Shown here piece by piece: positions 1-10,245 of a stretch of 21,515 bases of DNA. This DNA is from Folioceros fuciformis (taxonomy: Eukaryota > Anthocerotophyta > Anthocerotopsida > Anthocerotales), in NCBI GenBank assembly GCA_049999805.1, contig JBNGIO010006217.1:73028-94542 (forward strand). Direction: 5' to 3'. Both the position numbers and the translations under genes were made by a program. Numbering within the stretch: position 1 is the first letter of the stretch; every line of letters starts with the position of its first letter. Below the pieces are notes generated by a model. It ran no database searches, was not told the DNA's origin, and saw only the letters and a list, made by a program, of their open reading frames with translations.

Positions 1-49
1 AGTCTCTACAGTTGCCCTTGAAGCTTTCTTGTTGCAGTGGAGTCCATCA

Positions 50-1075
50 CTAATAATTGCTAGAAGCGGATCTTTGAAGTTCAAGAGTAGCTTGATTGAA
101 CCATTCATCCTCAAAGCCATCATTATGCTCCATGCACATGTTATGCAATACTCGGCACGCACTAACAACGGAAGACATATGTTTCAACTTCATGTCATTT
201 CTTTTTAGCAAAATAGGAAACCTACTATTCAACGTGCCGTATGTCCATTCCACCACCATTCAAGTACTAGATTGAATAAAACTCCAATAGGCTTCCTCCC
301 TTGAGGCCAATAACCTACATCTCCCACTCAGGCAAACTTATCTAGCATACTTGTTGTACATCTCTTACCAATTTCCGACCGCTCCTACAAGTTCCAATCA
401 TTCATGCTACCCGCGCCCAACCGTAATCATACTCCCAAACCATTCTTTTTGCATTCACTACTAATTGTAGCAAGGATAATAGTCAACATGGTACTCTCTT
501 GGTGCTATGGTGAGAATATGAGTACCATCCACTGCTCCTATAACATACATACATAAGGAATTCCCCTCAAGGTTTCAAACTTAGCTGCATACATCTTCAT
601 CCTACTTTCACTACTAATTGTAGCAAGCACAATAGTGAACATGGTACTCTCTTGGTGCTATGATGAGAATATGAGTACCATCCACTGCTCCTATAACATA
701 CATAAGGAATTCCCCTCAAGGTTTCAAACTCAGCTGCATACATCTTCTAGATGACCATTAGATGTACACATCATGCAAGACAACCCTAGGAGCATTGCAA
801 AAATAGCCATAGAGGTCAGCAATAGTGGACAACCTATTCCCACCGGCCAAGCGCATTAACCCAATGGATACATGAGCATCCACTCGAACTGCATGTGTAG
901 TAATTTTATCATATGTAGTAATTTTATCTTGTTTTTGAAGCATCGGTGCTTACTTCATACAAATGAAGTCAAAGGTAGGTCTACTTACACGCATCTTGTT
1001 CTTGAACAACTCTCCAGTGTATATCCCCATAAGGCTGTTGTGGAAAAACGTTTGAGAACATTGAATGATCTAACG
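50..1075 (-). pseudogene. decayed PIF/Harbinger transposase (DDE nuclease)
   Basis: Read on the minus strand, the pieces match a Harbinger-type nuclease in order. The N-terminal helical part (about 1064-750) includes MRVSRPTFDFIC and IGLMRLAGGNRLSTIADLYG. The first catalytic Asp lies in IGAVDGTHIL (about 547-515, and again in a second copy near 697-668). A GAGSMNDWNL stretch stands for the second catalytic block. The third acidic residue is in MVVEWTYGTLNSRF (259-218). The frame is broken: an in-frame TAA follows DFICMK, an 18-bp tandem duplication (893-928) adds six codons, short TGTA-type insertions shift frame before both IGAVDG motifs, and a stop lies just after the motif. It is therefore a dead copy. 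In the family the nuclease works with a separate Myb-like protein, of which nothing is seen here. Terminal inverted repeats and target duplications were not found; the element may run off the left edge. Family assignment is firm; exact ends are not. Confidence 0.85.
454..748 (-). repeat. tandem duplication inside the Harbinger remnant
   Basis: Two direct copies, 454-598 and 607-748, lie 153 bp apart and differ at only a few positions plus a 4-bp ACAT unit. Each copy encodes the segment around the first catalytic Asp of the transposase. A shorter 18-bp tandem duplication sits at 893-910 and 911-928. Confidence 0.9.
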
Positions 1076-1476
1076 ACACTAGCTAGCTACGCCTATTTGC
1101 ATGTAATCCATGCTACCTTGTAAATTCAAAAGCAAAGAATGTGAAATAGCTTCTAATGCCATATATAATAACATGATGCCCATCAGAAAAACACACCACA
1201 AGTTTTATTTTGTTCAGAGAAATCCATGATAAACCGTAAGTAAAGGCCTCTACTTGAAATCCAAGCTCCAAGCTGCACACCTCTGAGAAAGAAAGTAACG
1301 AAACGCCTTTTGCCTTAAGCTAGAGGTTTGTATACAATGATGAGTCCATGTGAAAGAGCGTGGGACCCGAGAAAACGCCCCACCGTGGCCATGCCAGGGG
1401 CGATATACATTGCCCACCTTGGCGCTGAAATGTGCCACATGTCACTCACATGCGCGAAAAAGGTACGGGCTTGTGA
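1076..1476. other. intergenic, no gene seen
   Basis: This stretch lies between the transposase remnant and the small unidentified gene. Short open frames are present on both strands (for example around 1250-1438), but none has a recognisable motif or splice context. Base composition rises in GC from about 1350 onward, towards the next coding-like stretch. Confidence 0.4.
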
Positions 1477-2001
1477 AACCGGCCCGAGGTGAAGAGCTGG
1501 GTGCTTATCTTGCCGGGGCTACCCGAGGCGGCGGAGCGCGCCGCAGTAACCCCCGTGGCGCCTACGTACGGCAAGTTCACTTTTGGCAGTTCGACTGAGG
1601 GGATGTGCTTTCGCTCCGCCCGCCGCAGCTCATGATGTCGCTCACCGGCGATGGCCGGCTCGACCCCAAGCTCGCTCAAAGTAGGTTTCTCTCGCCACTT
1701 TAGATCTCCTTCTCCGGCAACAATGTCTCGTCTCATCACCTGGTTGCATGTGTACGTGATTTTTGCAGACCTGGAGGACCGTTACCATTTCTCGCTCAAG
1801 CAGAAGCGGGAACAGCGCAGGGACATTCAAGGCCCCCAAGGCGGCGTTGATCCGCTCTTCAACTGGTGGGAGAATGGCAAGGGCCAGCTGGGCCCCGGAG
1901 CTGAAGCAAGTGGACGCTTCGCCGCAACAACAACAACAAGGCTACTAGAGTACAAACAATATTCTGCATTTGACGTCAACTGTAAATATGTTACACCTTG
2001 A
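1477..2001 (+). pseudogene. unidentified small gene, probably with a frameshift
   Basis: I do not recognise the product. A plausible spliced frame starts at ATG 1632 (exon 1632-1680), has an 88-bp intron with GTAGGT and TTTTGCAG ends (1681-1768), and continues in exon 1769-2001 to a TGA, about 93 residues. The charged stretch LEDRYHFSLKQKREQRRDIQ is followed by DPLFNWWENGKGQLGP, which looks like real protein. Upstream, a second frame open from 1477 to 1635 reads PEVKSWVLILPGLPEAAERA and then TPVAPTYGKFTFGSSTEG. It could be the same protein one base out of phase: a slip near GAGGGG at about 1597-1602 would join the two. This may be a gene fragment with one frameshift, or a missed intron. The tail ATTTT then LLEYKQY may be past the true end. 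No function is proposed. Confidence 0.35.
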
Positions 2002-2635
2002 GATACTGTGCATCTATATTTGCGCCACCTAGCCGGGCCTACCCCTTCGAAATCCACGCCGCAAGGATCTGCATGGATCAGGAGATCCCAAACCGGTGAC
2101 GATTTTGTCCCGAGTCTGTTTGGTCAAGCCAAGCATCTGATCCTGCCCGCGTCGCGCAAGCGCGGGGTCGCTGTCTAAAAATATGGCGGATTGGGATGAT
2201 TTCGACATTGTCATGCGCCTCATCCGCCAAAGAACCAACGCAACAAACGACCAGCCCGCTGGATCCCTGTCGTTCACCCTCCGGATCCGTCGATAGCGTA
2301 CAATCTAAGTCCTCTGTGGATGAGAAGCGCTCGAGCTTGACAATTGGGTTCTGAACTGAGCGGGATGTATTTAGTGTGAGGTGGTTTGGCTGAACACGGC
2401 ATCACGGACCGGGTCCGAAGGACTTGGTTCTTGTCAGCGTCGCTTTTGCTCTGTTTTGATTTGGTTTTTTTTTTTTTTTTTTTTTTTTTTCTTGTGTGCG
2501 GTTGCTGTTTGTTGAGCTCGCTGAGTTCCTCAGTCCGAGTCTCCCGCTTCTCCATGATCGAGCCACAGCTTAGTGCGTGAGACGCGTACTCTCTGGTGTT
2601 CAGCTGCGTTCCACGTTTGACGGCTTTCTCCCGCC
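2002..2635. other. intergenic, upstream region of the RING-CH gene
   Basis: No convincing gene was seen. A 37-codon frame starting with MADWDDFDIV at 2183 lacks support. The 5' leader and promoter of the RING-CH gene that starts at 2636 must lie in the right half, which also holds the poly-T tract. Confidence 0.45.
2465..2490. repeat. poly(T) tract of 26 bases
   Basis: An uninterrupted run of 26 T lies about 145 bp before the RING-CH start codon. Read on the other strand it is an A tail, so it could be the end of a retroposed sequence. As upstream DNA it may also act as a nucleosome-poor poly(dA:dT) element. Neither is shown. Confidence 0.9.
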
Positions 2636-4387
2636 ATGGAGATCCAACTAGGCCCTTCTACAGCCGAAGCCTCTTCCTCCACCTTCGCGAATGCATCTGA
2701 TCGCGTGAGCGAAGCAAGCGCTGCGATAACCATGAGCAGAGACGATGTGGATTTGGAGTCGGGGCCAGGAGAGCAGCCTCAATGCAGAATTTGTCTCGAA
2801 TCCGATGGTAAGGTTTCAATGAGGCTGTCTTGGATGAATTAGGGCAGCAGAGGAGGATTAGGGACTCGGCATGCTTTGCTGGTAGGTAGGATCTGTTTTG
2901 ATGCTAGTCTGCACCTGCATGAAGTGCATGTTAGGTCAGAAGCGTTGGGGTTCCCGACTTGCGATGACTGAGATGAGGAATTTCCAGGGAGGGATTTCAT
3001 TGCTCCTTGCAAGTGCAAGGGCTCTGCAAAGTATGTTCATCGAGTCTGCCTGGACCATTGGCGAGCTGTGAAGGTAGGTGCTTCATCTTGTCGATGCTTC
3101 TTGCAGTTGTGCTCAAGGAATAACCGTCTGGTGTTGCAGTGTAGTGTGGCTCATGTAGTCACCTATTGGCTGGAGACGTAGGCTTCTGGATGTCTTGCTT
3201 CGACATGGAAGTGTGAGCGATTTGCATGCTCTCTCGACTGTGCAGGAAGGTTTTGCATTCGCTCATTGTACAACCTGTAAGGCGCCCTATTATCTTAGAG
3301 TTCAAGTTCCAGCAGACAGGAAATGGAGAACTCTGAAGTTCCGGTTTTTTGTAACGCGGGATATCATTCTCATTTTTGCCTTGGTACAGATGGTGCGTCA
3401 TCCAATTTTCCAAACAATGCTTGTCAAGCATTGTCGAAGTGTATTACTAACCTTTCAGTTCTAAGAAGTTTGGTGCCCCACCAGGTGACCATCTCGCTGG
3501 GGTATCTGGTGTACCTCGTCGACCATCACTGGAATGATCGGTTAAGACTAGCATGGCACTACGATAATAGCGCATTCAAGTTTTACTACATCTGTGGTAT
3601 GCTTACCTCTGGGGATGAGATTCCGCTGTAGTATAGATGGTATCTTTGATGGTAACGACGTTTTGATGATGCGGATCATGCAGGAGCTCTCCTCTTTTTT
3701 GCCATCTTTGGTCTCTCAGGCTGTTTCTTTACATTTTATGATCGTCGAGTGCGGAACGATCTTGCGCAACCCTGCAGGGATTTGTGTCTTTGCTGTTGTC
3801 ATCCTGGGTATGCTCAGTTTGTACTTAGGCTCCTTCTTTGGCAGATCAACTTTGGTTTTTTGTCAAGGATGTCTCGTTGGCGGCATGACCCTGTTCCCTC
3901 TTTGGCAGGGTGTGCACAGACTGCCATTTACCAGGAACCTTATGCATGTGGACAGACTGTGCCGCCTGCTTTGAAGGCTGTGCAGCAGCGGCTGGTGAGT
4001 GCGGAACTTGCCTGGGGGGAGCTGGGGAGGCAGGGGCTCCAGTTTTTCTCATAGCAGCAGTTATAGCACTCGCATTATTCACCATCGTCGGCATTTTTTA
4101 TAGCGTGCTTGTTGCCACTATGGTTGGTCAGAGGATATGGCAACGCCATTATCACATTCTTGCCAAGAGAATGCTCACCAAGGTTCGTCACTCGTAGCTT
4201 CTCCGTCAGCTGTGGAATTCCTTGTTCTTCCATATTCCAATGCTTGAGCTTTGTATGTGCTTGGTGACTGGGATTGCAGGAGTATGTTGTGGAAGATCTG
4301 GACGGAGAAATCCTGGGTCCCGATTGGGTTCCTCCTCCACTTGCTGCCGAGTATGTCCAACAACTGAGGTCTTTGGGGCTTATGTGA
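2636..4387 (+). CDS. membrane RING-CH (MARCH-type) E3 ubiquitin ligase
   Basis: Seven exons (2636-2807, 2988-3073, 3246-3392, 3485-3596, 3684-3807, 3909-4182, 4280-4387) join in phase to 340 residues with GT-AG introns of 87-180 bp. A RING-CH (C4HC3) zinc finger is complete: Cys50, Cys53, Cys65, Cys67, His75, Cys78, Cys94 and Cys97. It is followed by several hydrophobic segments, DIILIFALVQMV then GYLVYLV, ALLFFAIFGLSGCF, and VFLIAAVIALALF near the C-terminus. Between the last two lies a very cysteine-rich loop (LCLCCCHPG, CTDCHLP). The C-terminal part, GQRIWQRHYHILAKRMLTK, is the conserved tail I remember from plant RING/FYVE-type membrane proteins. The family transfers ubiquitin from an E2 to substrates at cellular membranes; the substrate here is unknown. 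The ATG is chosen because it opens the frame that leads into the finger. The gene converges with NDUFB9; the stops are 351 bp apart. Confidence 0.9.
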
Positions 4388-4738
4388 TGAAGGCACGTGT
4401 GTCTCCTGAGAATTCTAGCGTACAACGTTTCAATTCGAAAGTGATGTTGGACTCCAACTACACCCTCGCCTTGGGCTTTAAGCTGAGGGAAACTTGAAGT
4501 CATTTCAGTTTTCACTTGATCACACACATACGGACATCGAATGCAAAATATTTTCACGAGACGTCCTCATTGCTCAGTACATCTCGTGCGCTTCACCGAG
4601 GCTGGAAGTTCTTCAACACGAGCACACCCACGCGCACCTAGTAATCCTCCCCCCTTCCATAGTCCATGACAACCTCTACCTGCAAAACATACGATCCAAG
4701 GGTCAGTTCCATCAATATAGCCTCAGACGCTGTCAAAA
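4388..4738. other. convergent intergenic region
   Basis: This space lies between the stop of the RING-CH gene and the stop of the complex I gene on the opposite strand. It should hold both 3' UTRs. No gene or clear terminator motif was identified. Confidence 0.5.
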
Positions 4739-5762
4739 CTAGTTGCAAACTGAAGGACGCAACTCTTTCTTCACCTCTGGAGGAACAGGTGGATTCCGGA
4801 CATACTTGGAACCACCGGGTCCCCAAGGAACTGCATCACATCAGAAGAGCGTTAGTCTTCCCTTCCCTCAAACAACAGGCAATGAGCTGATATAAGAATC
4901 ACAAATAGGCAGTGGCTGTCCATCACTTAAGTAGGGGTCGGGATGTCCATATCTCTGCAGACGTGCTTCGCCTTTCAGCAACACATGCTCTATCCTCGAA
5001 ACGTCATCCTGCTTGACAAACAACCCTGGATTACACTTTGATGAACAAGAGAGCTGAAAAACCTAAAACCTTCCAGACGCAAAGCAAAAAGAACTAGGGT
5101 GCCCTCCTCCCTTGATGGAGAGAGAAGCATGAGTTCATACCAGATCCTTGTTCGCTTCAAACTCGTTCCTCAACTTAGCAGCCTGCAGAGAAGGAGGAGA
5201 ATTCACAGCTAAGAACTAACTGCGACACAGACTCAAACCTATCCGCTAAGAGGCGCTGGCAATGCCTAGACGACCGGCTTATGACCCGGTGAGCTCCGGC
5301 CATGGGGCCATCGGCCCTGTTCGAGCAACATCCCAGTTCCACGGAAGACTACCGTGCAAATCCAAGGATCAGTTGCAGAATCTAGCGTCAGCGCCAATGA
5401 CTCCAACCTAAACGATGCGAGGATCTCATGGCAGCACGGAGCACACGCTCAGCAGCACAGGCTGGTGATCGCAGTTGACATATAATCGAGCTGCGTATCC
5501 GGATTCCTCTTGACTGACACCATCTTGCAATCCACTTATTCATCCCCTCCAGAGAAAAGGCAGGCACACAGCTCAAAGTCTGTGACAGATTCAGCCCGCA
5601 GACCGGAGAACCTTCAAAGACAAAGTGCCGCATTACCTGAGGATAGAAGATGTCCCTGCTCACGGCCCAGTCAAGGACATTCTTCAGACCGCGCCGGTAC
5701 AGCAACCGCGCCCGCTGCTTTTGCAACGCGCGCACTGCCTGGATCGCCTTGTGACTACTCAT
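4739..5762 (-). CDS. NDUFB9: mitochondrial complex I LYR subunit NDUFB9 (B22)
   Basis: Four exons on the minus strand (5762-5637, 5182-5141, 5008-4927, 4830-4739) splice in phase to 113 residues, close to the roughly 117 usual for the plant B22 subunit. An LYR motif is at residues 21-23, in RARLLYRRGLKNVLDWAV, then DIFYPQ. The second and third exons carry the middle helix pair (KLRNEFEANKDL and ARLQRYGHPDPYL). The last exon gives the typical tail PWGPGGSKYVRNPPVPPE. In the family this accessory subunit sits in the distal membrane arm of NADH:ubiquinone oxidoreductase, and LYR proteins dock acyl carrier protein. No long presequence is visible, as is normal for this subunit. Introns are 454, 132 and 96 bp. 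It stands head-to-head with the gamma-carbonic anhydrase gene, whose product is also in complex I. The exon structure was missed by simple ORF reading, because only exon 1 is long. Confidence 0.93.
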
Positions 5763-6094
5763 TTTGCAAAGCAGAAGAATGGAACCAAAGCCGGTGCTGC
5801 TCCGGGTGTGTAAACACTGCCAACGGTGGCCTCGGGTTTCACTAATCAGTGACCGCGGTTAAGATAACTGAGACTTAACTTAAGCAGCGGATCTCCCTCT
5901 CAGTCGGCCTTGTGCCCTGCGACTGGAGAGCCCAAACTGCGACTCCACCAATTGCTGACTCGTGGGACGCATTGGCTGTGGCGGGGACGGGCAGCACGCA
6001 GCACGCTGGAGGCAGGTTTGGTTCCCTTAGATCTGTGGCAGGTCTTGTAATGCTGTGAATTGCCAAGCGCAAGGAGGCGTGACCACGATTCGTC
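5763..6094. promoter_or_regulatory. shared divergent promoter region of two complex I genes
   Basis: Only 332 bp separate the start codons of NDUFB9 (minus) and gamma-carbonic anhydrase (plus). Seen in it: AGCCCA at 5929-5934, the complement of the site II element TGGGCY known from plant nuclear genes for mitochondrial proteins; CCAAT on the plus strand at 5948-5952 and on the minus strand at 5971-5975; and GGGTTT at 5834-5839, part of a telo-box. No TATA box is evident close to either start. Both 5' UTRs must also fit here. The regulatory reading is inferred from motif matches, which are short. Confidence 0.6.
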
Positions 6095-7512
6095 ATGGCC
6101 AAGGCCGTGTACATGATGGGGATGTGGATCCGGGAGACGGGCCAGGCGCTGGATCGCCTTGGCTGCCGGCTGCAGGGAAACTACGCCTTCAAAGAGCAAT
6201 GTAGGTTTGTGCGGGCCGTGGTTTGCCCCCGTTTGCTGAGGTCGGGCTGTGAGATGTTGAGCTGAGGAGTGAAGGACTGGCCCTTTTGCTAATTCCGGCA
6301 AGGTCGTGTTGTGAAGATGGTGAATTGAACATCCTGGTCTGGTGTGTGGTCGGAGTCAGCTGAGAGGCATACGAGTTCGCATCCGGTGGTTGCAGTGTTG
6401 CTGCTTGATTTTGACCTAGGCTGTGAATTCAGTTGGATATCTTAGTGGCTTCAGCTCGTAGATGTGAGAGGAGGCTGTTTCGCAACTTGTCCACACTGTA
6501 GCCCTAACTGCAGCCAGACGATTCTCTTTTCTCTTCCTCGTTGCGGTGGATGATGGACGTTTGTGGTGCAGTGAATAGGCAGAGGACGCTAATGAACATT
6601 TGGGACAAGAAGCCTTCCCTTGCGAATGATGCCTTCGTTGCCCCCAGTGCCACTGTGATTGGAGACGTTACAATTGGCAAGAGGTCATCCATCTGGTATG
6701 GCTGTGTCGTTAGAGGTACGGGTCTGCGCCCTGTTGTTGGTCATATTGTCCCCTGTCCTTGTATCGTGCAAGTTTTACGTTTTGTGGCCATCCTTGAGCT
6801 GCGTGTGGCACGGGCGATTGTTGCAGGAGATGTGAACCATATCACAATCGGGTCAGAGACAAACATCCAGGACAACACACTAGTTCACGTGGCTAAGACA
6901 AACGTGAGCGGGAATGTTGCTCCAACTATCATCGGCAGCAAAGTCACTGTCGGTAAGATAGGAAGTGTGAATCGTTGCGCAGTTTGTCGATGTGTGGTTG
7001 TGGTGAAAGTGCCATCTTTGTAACATGATATGGGTCAACGTTACCCTTCCACAGGTCATAATGCGGTCCTCCATGCTTGCACTGTGGAGGACGAATCATT
7101 TGTGGGAATGGGAGCAACCCTTCTTGATGGTGTTGTCGTAGAGAAAGGTGCTATGGTTGCTGCAGGTTCTCTTGTCACTCAAAACACCCGGATTCCCTCT
7201 GGACAGGTATTATCTGACTTCTTTCGTCAAGACATGTGTGTGTTTCCTTCGTTGCCATCCTAATGTAGTCTGATCCGCACGGAAAACCCCATCAGATCTG
7301 GGCAGGAAACCCGGCCAAGTTTCTGAGAAAGCTCACTGGCGAGGAACTTGCGTTCATCGAGAAGTCGGCCGACAATTATTCCAAATTGGCAGAAGATCAT
7401 GCCCGAGAGAACGCAAAGACAGTGGAGGAGATCGAGAACGAGAAGAAGCTGAGAAAGCAGTGGGCACGGCACAGCGATGACTATGACTCTCAGCTCGGCT
7501 TAGTCCGTGAAA
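6095..7512 (+). CDS. gamma-type carbonic anhydrase of mitochondrial complex I (3' end in gap)
   Basis: Five exons (6095-6200, 6572-6715, 6827-6952, 7055-7206, 7296-7512) splice in phase to 248 visible residues before the N run. The N-terminus (MWIRETGQALDRLGCRLQG) is the conserved mitochondrial gamma-CA leader. The left-handed beta-helix hexapeptide repeats follow (PSATVIGDVTIGKRSSIWYG onward), then a C-terminal helix (RENAKTVEEIENEKKLRKQW) and SQLGLVRE. All three zinc ligands of active gamma-CAs are present: His104 in LVHVAK, and His127 and His132 in GHNAVLHAC. This places it with CA1/CA2/CA3 rather than the CAL proteins, which lack ligands. In plants these proteins form a trimer on the matrix side of the complex I membrane arm and are needed for its assembly. 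By comparison with about 278 residues in the family, some 25-30 C-terminal residues and the stop lie in the gap or just after it. Confidence 0.95.
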
Positions 7513-7612
7513 NNNNNNNNNNNNNNNNNNNNNNNNNNNNNNNNNNNNNNNNNNNNNNNNNNNNNNNNNNNNNNNNNNNNNNNNNNNNNNNNNNNNNNNN
7601 NNNNNNNNNNNN
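7513..7612. other. assembly gap of 100 N
   Basis: A round 100-N run, probably of unknown true length, interrupts the last exon of the gamma-carbonic anhydrase gene. Confidence 0.98.
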
Positions 7613-8155
7613 TTTGGTCCCCAGTAATGCTGCTGAACTTCAATCCAGCTCTCTGTTTCTTGCAATAAGATTTCAGGCTATCCCAACCCATGTCCTCTGC
7701 CTGAATGTTCCCTGCCTAGGTAGCAAAGATACAAGAAAGCTTCAATTGGATGTACGTAGGCAGAGGACCCCAAATTTTGTTCTACGTAGCTGGTGTCTGC
7801 TGCAGCTGTAAAACATTCTTCTCTTGAGCTCCAGCTCGAGGAATCTGAGTGGTTGTCCGAACAACTACTGCTCTCTGCAAAGAAGCCTAATAACTTGTGT
7901 GAGCCAGTCAGGTGCCTCTGTGCAGAAACTGTGTGCACAACAGCATCAGCAGCATACGGTTGCGTCGAGCTTGAGTCCAGTTACTGGAGTGACCCAAGGA
8001 ATGGGAAAATTGTTCGCAGGATGAATTGTGTCTCTTTATTTCTAACTTTTCCCGTGCAGCAGAATCTGCCTCCCGAATGGCTTGAACAACGAACTTACGG
8101 CGCTTGCGTTAAGCGAGGTGGGATTCTCATGCTGGCAACTCCAGCTTGCGTGACG
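7613..8155. other. probable 3' UTR and intergenic DNA
   Basis: After the gap no further gamma-CA coding sequence is recognisable, so this is likely its 3' UTR followed by intergenic DNA. The open frames here (for example 7793-8272) show no family motif and are taken as chance. Confidence 0.45.
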
Positions 8156-10245
8156 GATGAGGCCGGGAGCCAGCTGTGTCTTGATGGCCGCGTCGCCGAG
8201 GCTGTGGGGGCCTATGTGTTTTGGTGCTGCTGGATCGTGGCATTTCCACGTCGGTGTGTTGTTTGGGGGTGAAGAAATGCGGAGCGAAGAGAGCCAGGGG
8301 CAGGAATTTTGGATCTCGTTCTGGGTCGGCGGTTCATGCCTTGATGGCGAGGAACGGGTAGAAGTCGGTTGCGCTCCTGTGCAATCACGTCCTGCGGATT
8401 TGTGTTTCTCATGGGAGGTTGGCGAACGCCATAGATTTGTTTGAGGTGGTGGCGACGCCGGATGCCTTCACGTGGTCTGCCATAATCCCTGCTCATGTTA
8501 AGCACGGGGAAGACAGGCAAGCCGTGCGGCTGTATCGTCGGATGCGGAGGTCGGCAGTGAAGCCAGACGATCACGTGTATGCGGCGGCGTTGTGGGCTTG
8601 TGCCTCCAAGCCCGCAGGTGGATGCGGATGTGGCGGCGGGGGCAGTGGAATTGGAGCAGTAGCTGGTGATGTGGAGTGGGTTCGTAGACACGGATGTGAC
8701 GTGCGGGAGGCGGAAGGACGCTCGGGCTGTCTTCGAGGGGCTTGGTTCGGAGCGGAGGGATGTGGTTGTGTAGCAAACAGCTTGGTGAATATGTTTTCAA
8801 AATGTTGGAGCTTTGAAGATGCACAAAGAGTTTACGACGGACTTGGGCAAAAGGATGTAGTGGCGTGGAATGCCCTGACAGCAGGGTATGGGGAAGAAAG
8901 CCATGCGTTTTCACAGGGTGATGAAGGATGAGGGCCCCTCCGTACCCGTTTCGGTGACCTTTGTGTGCGTGCTTCAGGCATGTGCAAGTGTAGTCACCTT
9001 GTCTTTCAAGAGGGGAAGCAGCTGCATGCACAAATTAGAGAGCAAGGACGTCAATCGGATAAGTTTGTAGCCAGCAGTTTGGTGAACATGTATGCAAAGT
9101 GTGTCAGCTTGGAAGATGAGGAGAGAGTGTTTGATGGGGGCTTCGTCACAAGGATGTGGGGCTGTGGACTGTAATGATAGCAGGGTATTCCCACAATGGC
9201 ATGGAGCACGAAGCCCTTCGCCTACACAGTGCTATGCAAGATGAAGGCAGGCCGTACCTGACTCCCTGATATTCGTTTGTCTCATGTGCAAGTGTGGGTG
9301 CCCTGGCGTTGGAGAAGGGGAAGCAGCTCTATCAGCAGATTAGAGAAAAGGGCCTACAAGCTGATGTATTTGTAGCCAATAGTTTAGTAAACATGTACAT
9401 AAAGTGCGATAGCTTGGAAATGCTCAGAGACTGTTTGATGGACTTCGTCAGAAAGATGTGGTGACAACGACTGCTCTAATAGCATGCTATTCCCAGCAGG
9501 GTATGGGGTGGGAAGCCCTTCATGTACTTGGTGCGATGCTAGAAGAGGGCATTCTTGCACCCGATTCTATGGCATTTGTGTGCCTGCTCCAGGCATGTGC
9601 GAATGTGGAAGCTTTGTACTTGGGAAGGCAACTACACGCACAGATTTTAGAACTCGGGTTTCAATCGAATGTGTATGTTGTTGGAAGTTTGATTAACATG
9701 TATGGGAAGTCTGGGAGCATGGTTGAAGCACTGGAGGCGATCGACTCCTTGTCGTGACCTGAAGTGCACTCATTGCAGGCTACACCTGTCAAGGACAAAG
9801 TGGACTGGTCTTTGACTTTCTTCAGAGAATGAAAGAAGACGACATACAACCAGACAACATCACTTTACTTAGCGTACTAACTGTATGCACTCATCGGGTT
9901 AAGTGAAGAAGGAATGGGTGTACTTTCACGATATGAGCAGGCTCCACGGCATCACACCCTCGGAGGACCACGACACATACATGGTAGATCTGCTGGGGCG
10001 TGCAGGACAACTGGATGAGGCACTAGCTTTAGTAAAATCAATGCCCGTGCCCCCTACTTCTTCTGTTTGACACACTGATAGCTGGTTGCCGAAAGTGGAG
10101 CAACGTGTTGGTGGGTTGCCATGCTTTCAACGAAGCATTGCAGCTAGACAACACAGATGCCGCAGCAGATTTGTCGATGTCCAACATATGGACAGGTGCC
10201 CAGGTGTGGAAGCGAGCACAAGAATTGCAGGCGATGAGTAGATGA
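8156..10245 (+). pseudogene. PLS-class PPR pseudogene
   Basis: Fragments in all three plus-strand frames line up as one decayed PPR protein. An N-terminal region reads CLDGRVAEAVGA, then KKCGAK, then SAVHALMARNG followed by a TAG. A first P motif is DAFTWSAIIPAHVKHGED. S motifs include ANSLVNMFSKC, ASSLVNMYAKC and ANSLVNMYIKC. P motifs with GYSHNGMEHEALRL and ACYSQQGMGWEALHVL follow. The best frame runs 9458-9757. Near the end, LSVLTVCTHRVK and YMVDLLGRAGQLDEALAL mark the last L2/S2 motifs. An E1-like tail (GCRKWSNVLVGCHAFNEALQ, then SMSNIWTGAQVWKRA) ends at about 10245. At least eight frameshifts or stops break it. The motif wording is close to the intact PPR gene at 12847-16436, so both belong to one expanded subfamily. 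No DYW domain is seen. It is followed directly by the ECD gene. Confidence 0.88.

Noticed and set aside
2183-2296. Small plus-strand frame beginning MADWDDFDIV
   Set aside because: 37 codons, no homologue recognised and no splice partner; left out as a gene.
5240-5340. Possible tRNA or small RNA in the NDUFB9 intron (GTTCGAGC near 5319)
   Set aside because: A B-box-like string alone; no cloverleaf or A-box could be built around it.
5900-6301. Minus-strand open frames over the complex I promoter and exon 1 of gamma-CA
   Set aside because: They overlap the clearly conserved gamma-CA exon on the other strand and have no motif.
7354-7811. Open frames running through the 100-N gap
   Set aside because: Translation across N is meaningless; only the gamma-CA exon up to 7512 has support.
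7793-8272. 159-residue plus-strand frame after the gap
   Set aside because: No recognisable domain; its last part overlaps the start of the PPR pseudogene in a different frame.
8212-9031. Minus-strand frames of 159 and 177 residues
   Set aside because: They are antisense shadows of the PPR pseudogene, rich in His, Pro and Arg as expected for antisense of GC-rich coding DNA.
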